DNA from: Bacteroidota bacterium
Lineage (GTDB): Bacteria > Bacteroidota > Bacteroidia > Chitinophagales > Chitinophagaceae
NCBI GenBank assembly: GCA_016183765.1
Contig: JACPEA010000001.1
Coordinates: 177,160 to 241,159 of the forward strand
Length of the DNA: 64,000 nucleotides
Direction of reading: 5' to 3'
The translations under genes and the position numbers were made by a program. The notes under the pieces were generated by a model, which saw only the letters and a program-made list of their open reading frames with translations, ran no database searches and had not been told where the DNA came from. Positions 60,728 to 64,000 of the stretch are shown piece after piece. The first letter of the stretch is position 1; every line of letters starts with the position of its first letter.

Positions 60728-60787
60728 CAACAAGTCTACAAGCGGGCAACCGCAATACATATAAAGTTTAAACTAAAACGATTACTC

Positions 60788-62209
60788 ATGTCAAGTCAAC
60801 AAGCGTATAGCTTCTTTCAAAGCGTTGAGAAAAGCTTTGATAAAGCTACCAAGTTTACCAAGTGGGAGAAAGGATTACTGGAACAGATCAAAGCCTGTAA
60901 TAGTATTTACAGCATGCGTTTCCCTGTAAAGATGGATGATGGAAGTATTGAAGTGATTGAGGCGTACCGTGTGCAGCACTCGCAGCACAAATCGCCTTGT
61001 AAAGGTGGTATCCGCTTCAGCGAAGAAGTAAACCAGGATGAAGTGATGGCGCTGGCCTCACTGATGACCTACAAATGCGCCATTGTGAATGTGCCGTTTG
61101 GAGGGGCCAAAGGTGGTATCAAGATCAATCCGAGAAAACACAGCGTGTATGAGCTGGAAAAGATCACCCGCCGTTATACCAGTGAACTGGTGAAAAAGAA
61201 TTTTATCGGACCTGGTATTGATGTGCCTGCACCCGATTACGGAACCGGCGAAAGAGAAATGGCCTGGATCGTAGATACCTACCAGTCGCTGAAACCCGGT
61301 GACATCGACGCTGCCGGTTGTGTTACCGGTAAACCAATCACACAGGGTGGGGTACGCGGACGTAAGGAAGCGACCGGTCTGGGTGTGTTCTTTGGTATCC
61401 GCGAAGTATTGAATATGCCCGATGTGATGCAGAAACTGGGTATGACCGTAGGTGTGGAAGACAAAAGAGTGATCGTGCAGGGACTGGGTAATGTGGGTTA
61501 CCACTGTGCCAGATTCTTCCGCGAACATGGAGCCAAAGTGGTGGCCATTGCTGAATACGAAGGTGCGATTTTCAAAGCAGATGGTCTGAATGAAGAAGAA
61601 GTATTCCAACATAGGAAAGCAACGGGTTCCATCCTGAATTTCCCCGGCGCTACCAACCTGGAAAAAAGCGGTGATGCATTGGAGCTGGAATGTGACGTGC
61701 TGATCCCCGCAGCCCTGGAGAACGTGATCAACAGCAGTAATGCAGAAAGGGTAAAAGCCAAAATAATTGGAGAGGCGGCCAATGGTCCGTTGACCCCTGA
61801 GGCAGATGAAGTATTTGTTAAAAAGGGTATCCTGGTTGTGCCTGATATGTACCTGAATGCCGGCGGTGTAACCGTATCTTATTTTGAATGGTTAAAGAAC
61901 CTGAGCCATGTCCGTTACGGAAGGATGGAAAAGCGATTCACCGAAAACATGAACGGCAGGATCCTGGAGCAGATGGAAAACCTGACCACCAAAAAAGTGG
62001 AATCCAAAGAGCGTAACCTGATCATGCATGGCGCAGATGAGATAGACCTGGTACACAGTGGCCTGGAAGAGACCATGATCGGCGCCACCCGCGAGATCAT
62101 GGATATCTGGAAAAGCAACCCTGGTATTCCGGATATGCGTACCGCGGCATATGTATGTGCCATCAATAAAGTAGGTACTACTTATGCTGAACTGGGTATT
62201 TTCCCATAA
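60788..62209 (+). CDS. Glu/Leu/Phe/Val family dehydrogenase (glutamate dehydrogenase)
   Basis: 473 residues, hexameric-type family. Catalytic region: KGGIRFSEEVNQDEVMALAS, then NVPFGGAKGGI with the substrate Lys, and PAPDYGTGEREMAW with the catalytic Asp. The NAD(P)-binding domain starts at VIVQGLGNVGYH and includes EAANGPLTPEAD. It interconverts glutamate and 2-oxoglutarate, linking to the TCA cycle. ATG at 60788 (MSSQQAYSFFQSVEK) is chosen; the in-frame extension from 60692 lies in a minisatellite. A terminator follows. Confidence 0.92.
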   Translation: MSSQQAYSFFQSVEKSFDKATKFTKWEKGLLEQIKACNSIYSMRFPVKMDDGSIEVIEAYRVQHSQHKSPCKGGIRFSEEVNQDEVMALASLMTYKCAIVNVPFGGAKGGIKINPRKHSVYELEKITRRYTSELVKKNFIGPGIDVPAPDYGTGEREMAWIVDTYQSLKPGDIDAAGCVTGKPITQGGVRGRKEATGLGVFFGIREVLNMPDVMQKLGMTVGVEDKRVIVQGLGNVGYHCARFFREHGAKVVAIAEYEGAIFKADGLNEEEVFQHRKATGSILNFPGATNLEKSGDALELECDVLIPAALENVINSSNAERVKAKIIGEAANGPLTPEADEVFVKKGILVVPDMYLNAGGVTVSYFEWLKNLSHVRYGRMEKRFTENMNGRILEQMENLTTKKVESKERNLIMHGADEIDLVHSGLEETMIGATREIMDIWKSNPGIPDMRTAAYVCAINKVGTTYAELGIFP

Positions 62210-62280
62210 GAACAGATGAATATCGATCAGGGAACAGAAGAATGATGAATTTTCCTTCTGATGGGTTCTGATCACTGAAA

Positions 62281-62308
62281 AAGCCGTTGCAGTTGCAGCG
62301 GCTTTTTT
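62281..62308 (+). terminator. rho-independent terminator after glutamate dehydrogenase
   Basis: AAGCCGTTGC pairs with TTGCAGCGGCTT-type arm (10-bp stem, loop AGTT) and is followed by TTTT. It lies 72 bp after the stop. Confidence 0.88.
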
Positions 62309-62354
62309 ATATAGGGAAATGGAGTTGCTCTCCCGGAAACTGCGGGCCGTCTGT

Positions 62355-62789
62355 TTATAGGTATTCGGGAAAATTCGTGAGGGATTCCGCTTTTCCCTGG
62401 TTCAAAGAAAAGCCGGCTATATCGGTTCCGTTGGTGATAATGATATAATCAGCCCGGATACTGATATTGTAGTTGAGCACCTGTTTGAGTACGGCTTCGC
62501 TTAAGGGTACATTCATTTCCTTGCACTCGATGATCATCCAGGGTGCCGCATTGCGGTATACCAGGATGTCGAAACGTTTTTTGAGTTCTCCCAGCATGAT
62601 CTCTTTCTCTACGGCAATGAGCGAGGCGGGATATTGAAGGGTCTTAACCAGGTACTGCAGCATATTCTGCCGCACCCATTCTTCTGGCGTCAGGCGCACC
62701 CACTGTTTCCGGAATTCGTCGAATATCCACTCCTTATCAGCTTCCTGTTTAAAGCGGAATTCGTGTTTCGGGTACCTGATAGACAGCAT
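62355..62789 (-). CDS. HsdR_N-like PD-(D/E)xK protein
   Basis: 144 residues resembling the N-terminal domain of type I restriction subunit HsdR as a stand-alone protein (HSDR_N_2 type). Nuclease-fold motif residues are Asp in KKRFDILVYRN near 96 and Glu-x-Lys in MIIECKEM near 110, with a final QVLNYNISIRADYIIITNG. Stand-alone copies are widespread in Bacteroidota, without a linked methylase, so restriction is not implied. ATG at 62789 (MLSIRYPKHEF) is chosen; the upstream frame overlaps the divergent amn gene. Confidence 0.85.
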   Translation of the reverse strand: MLSIRYPKHEFRFKQEADKEWIFDEFRKQWVRLTPEEWVRQNMLQYLVKTLQYPASLIAVEKEIMLGELKKRFDILVYRNAAPWMIIECKEMNVPLSEAVLKQVLNYNISIRADYIIITNGTDIAGFSLNQGKAESLTNFPEYL

Positions 62790-62877
62790 GCGGTTTGTTT
62801 GAAGCGACGGAATTCTGTATTTTAGCCAATTATCTTGTTCAAAGATACCATTTGGGTATCTGTTAAAAGTAGGGATT

Positions 62878-63648
62878 ATGAAAACAAAAGAAGAGATCGT
62901 CAATAACTGGCTGCCCAGGTATACGGGTGAGCAATTGGAGAATTTTGGGAAGTATGTGTTGCTCACCAATTTCAGCAATTATGTGACCATGTTTGCGGAA
63001 TGGAACCAGGTGGAAGTGGTAGGCGTTGGCAGACCCATGCAATGTGCCACGGCCAACGGTATTACCATCATCAACTTCGGGATGGGTAGCCCGGGTGCAG
63101 CAACCGTGATGGATCTGCTCACCGCCATACAACCGGAAGCGGTCCTGTTCCTGGGTAAGTGTGGGGGATTAAAGAAGCGTAACAAGATCGGTGATTTGAT
63201 ATTGCCCATTGCTGCCATCAGGGGAGAGGGTACTTCTAACGACTATTTCCCGCCGGAAGTTCCGGCCATGCCCGCATTTGCCTTGCAGAAAGCGATCTCC
63301 ACCACGATACGTGATTACCAGGTAGATTACTGGACAGGTACCGTATACACCACCAACCGAAGGGTATGGGAGCATGATGATGAATTCAAGGACTACCTTA
63401 CCAATTTAAGGGCTTATGCCATTGATATGGAAACGGCGACGATCTTTACGGTAGGCTTCTATAATAAGATCCCCACCGGGGCACTGTTATTGGTGAGCGA
63501 CCAGCCCATGGTGCCAGAAGGTGTAAAAACGGAAGCCAGCGACCAGAAAGTTACTTCGCAGTTTGTAGAGAACCATTTGAAGATCGGTATCGATTCATTG
63601 AAGCAGCTGATCAACAACGGGTTGACTGTAAGGCACCTGCGGTTCTAA
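62878..63648 (+). CDS. amn: AMP nucleosidase
   Basis: 256 residues, PNP_UDP_1 phosphorylase fold. Conserved elements are NFGMGSPGAATVMD, LFLGKCGGL, the catalytic-site IDMETATIFTVGF with Glu, and LLLVSDQPM with Asp. It hydrolyses AMP to adenine and ribose 5-phosphate. It lacks the N-terminal AMN_N domain of the E. coli enzyme, as is usual in Bacteroidota. It is divergent from the HsdR_N-like gene and its stop overlaps the ccmB stop on the other strand. Confidence 0.9.
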   Translation: MKTKEEIVNNWLPRYTGEQLENFGKYVLLTNFSNYVTMFAEWNQVEVVGVGRPMQCATANGITIINFGMGSPGAATVMDLLTAIQPEAVLFLGKCGGLKKRNKIGDLILPIAAIRGEGTSNDYFPPEVPAMPAFALQKAISTTIRDYQVDYWTGTVYTTNRRVWEHDDEFKDYLTNLRAYAIDMETATIFTVGFYNKIPTGALLLVSDQPMVPEGVKTEASDQKVTSQFVENHLKIGIDSLKQLINNGLTVRHLRF

Positions 63649-64000
63649 TCTCTCCAGAGAAAAGGGAAAAGTATTACGGCCAGGGCAATGACCATCAGGT
63701 CGAGCCCGGCCAGCAATCCCACCATTTGCCACCAGCCACCCTGGATTACAGAGGCAAAAGCGGTGGAAGATATCTTCATCAACAAAAGTAATTGGGGAAT
63801 GATGATGGGAAAACCCATGATCGCCATCAATGCAGCCTGTTGCTGTGCTTTGGCGGCAATGGCTGCCAGGAAAGTGAATACCAGGCTCAGGCTTACACCA
63901 CCCAGGCAGGTGATGAACACAAATATGAGCCCGTTCTCAAGTGGGTTGCCCAGTAATACCGTAAATACGCCGAGGCTCAGCAGGCTCATCACGATCATCA
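63645..64000 (-). CDS. ccmB: haem exporter membrane protein CcmB, C-terminal part
   Basis: About 117 residues run to the end of the window, so the gene is incomplete at its 5' end (the visible ATG at 63998 is internal). They contain three or more membrane helices with the CcmB-type stretches GGVSLSLVFTFLAAIAAKA and PIIIPQLLLLMK, and end in a short charged tail (PFLWRD). CcmB is the permease of the CcmAB haem-handling ABC complex. It is convergent with amn and separated from ccmC-ccmD by three unrelated genes. Confidence 0.85.
   Translation of the reverse strand, partial: MIVMSLLSLGVFTVLLGNPLENGLIFVFITCLGGVSLSLVFTFLAAIAAKAQQQAALMAIMGFPIIIPQLLLLMKISSTAFASVIQGGWWQMVGLLAGLDLMVIALAVILFPFLWRD

Noticed and set aside
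62355..62789. Type I restriction system
   Set aside because: Only a 144-residue HsdR_N-like domain is present, without helicase, methylase or specificity subunits nearby.

Overview
The window looks like chromosomal DNA of a Bacteroidota bacterium, most probably a Chitinophagaceae relative. Support comes from a set of phylum-typical genes (DUF6728 small membrane protein, DUF5916 protein, GIN/DUF2807 lipoprotein, M56 peptidase with TonB-plug-like repeats, PdeM with its DEXH helicase, CcmC/CcmD pair, histone-deacetylase-like hydrolase), from TAnnTTTG-type -7 promoter boxes and from short lipoboxes. No rRNA or tRNA gene, CRISPR array, prophage or DDE-type insertion sequence was found.

Region 1 (about 1-14.2 kb) is accessory and mostly A+T-rich. 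Every gene is on the minus strand. Seven directly oriented copies (A-G) of a palindrome-rich repeat of about 210 bp lie at the 3' ends of successive one- or two-gene units: CPBP protease (frameshifted) + NAD(P)-binding epimerase; lipoprotein + OsmC; orphan metallopeptidase toxin tip + secreted partner; methionyl aminopeptidase + M61-like protein; a RelA/SpoT-domain protein of toxSAS type; a membrane protein of unknown function. Two 467-bp direct duplications bracket the toxin pair. In three places an open reading frame or its remnant is cut exactly at the same end of the repeat. This layout resembles a cassette array, but no integrase and no canonical attC site is visible. It is the most unusual part of the window.

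Region 2 (14.4-24.9 kb): magnesium channel MgtE; methionine biosynthesis (metZ-like and metX, divergent); lpxB; a BlaI/M56 sensor operon behind two perfect operator dyads; a cell-wall amidase; surE. A 130-bp inverted-repeat element occurs in two intergenic regions with its core in opposite orientations.

Region 3 (25-47.9 kb): mostly housekeeping. It holds an M14 peptidase, an S24-type repressor with its operator, a DUF5916 outer-membrane-type protein, the helicase-PdeM-HDAC operon, guaA, a two-component system, rpsT, the 2-oxoglutarate dehydrogenase genes sucA-sucB, an RsmB-type methyltransferase and mnmA.

Region 4 (48-64 kb): TlpA-like thioredoxin, ssb, a secreted FAD oxidoreductase, a complete RAYT/REP element, an Ldh-type dehydrogenase, aspartate kinase, queA, a fused oligopeptide-type ABC ATPase, ccmC-ccmD, glutamate dehydrogenase, an HsdR_N-like small nuclease-fold protein, AMP nucleosidase, and the C-terminal part of ccmB running off the end. 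Short CTCACC-type minisatellites sit in-frame inside lpxB and the RsmB-type gene and upstream of the glutamate dehydrogenase gene.
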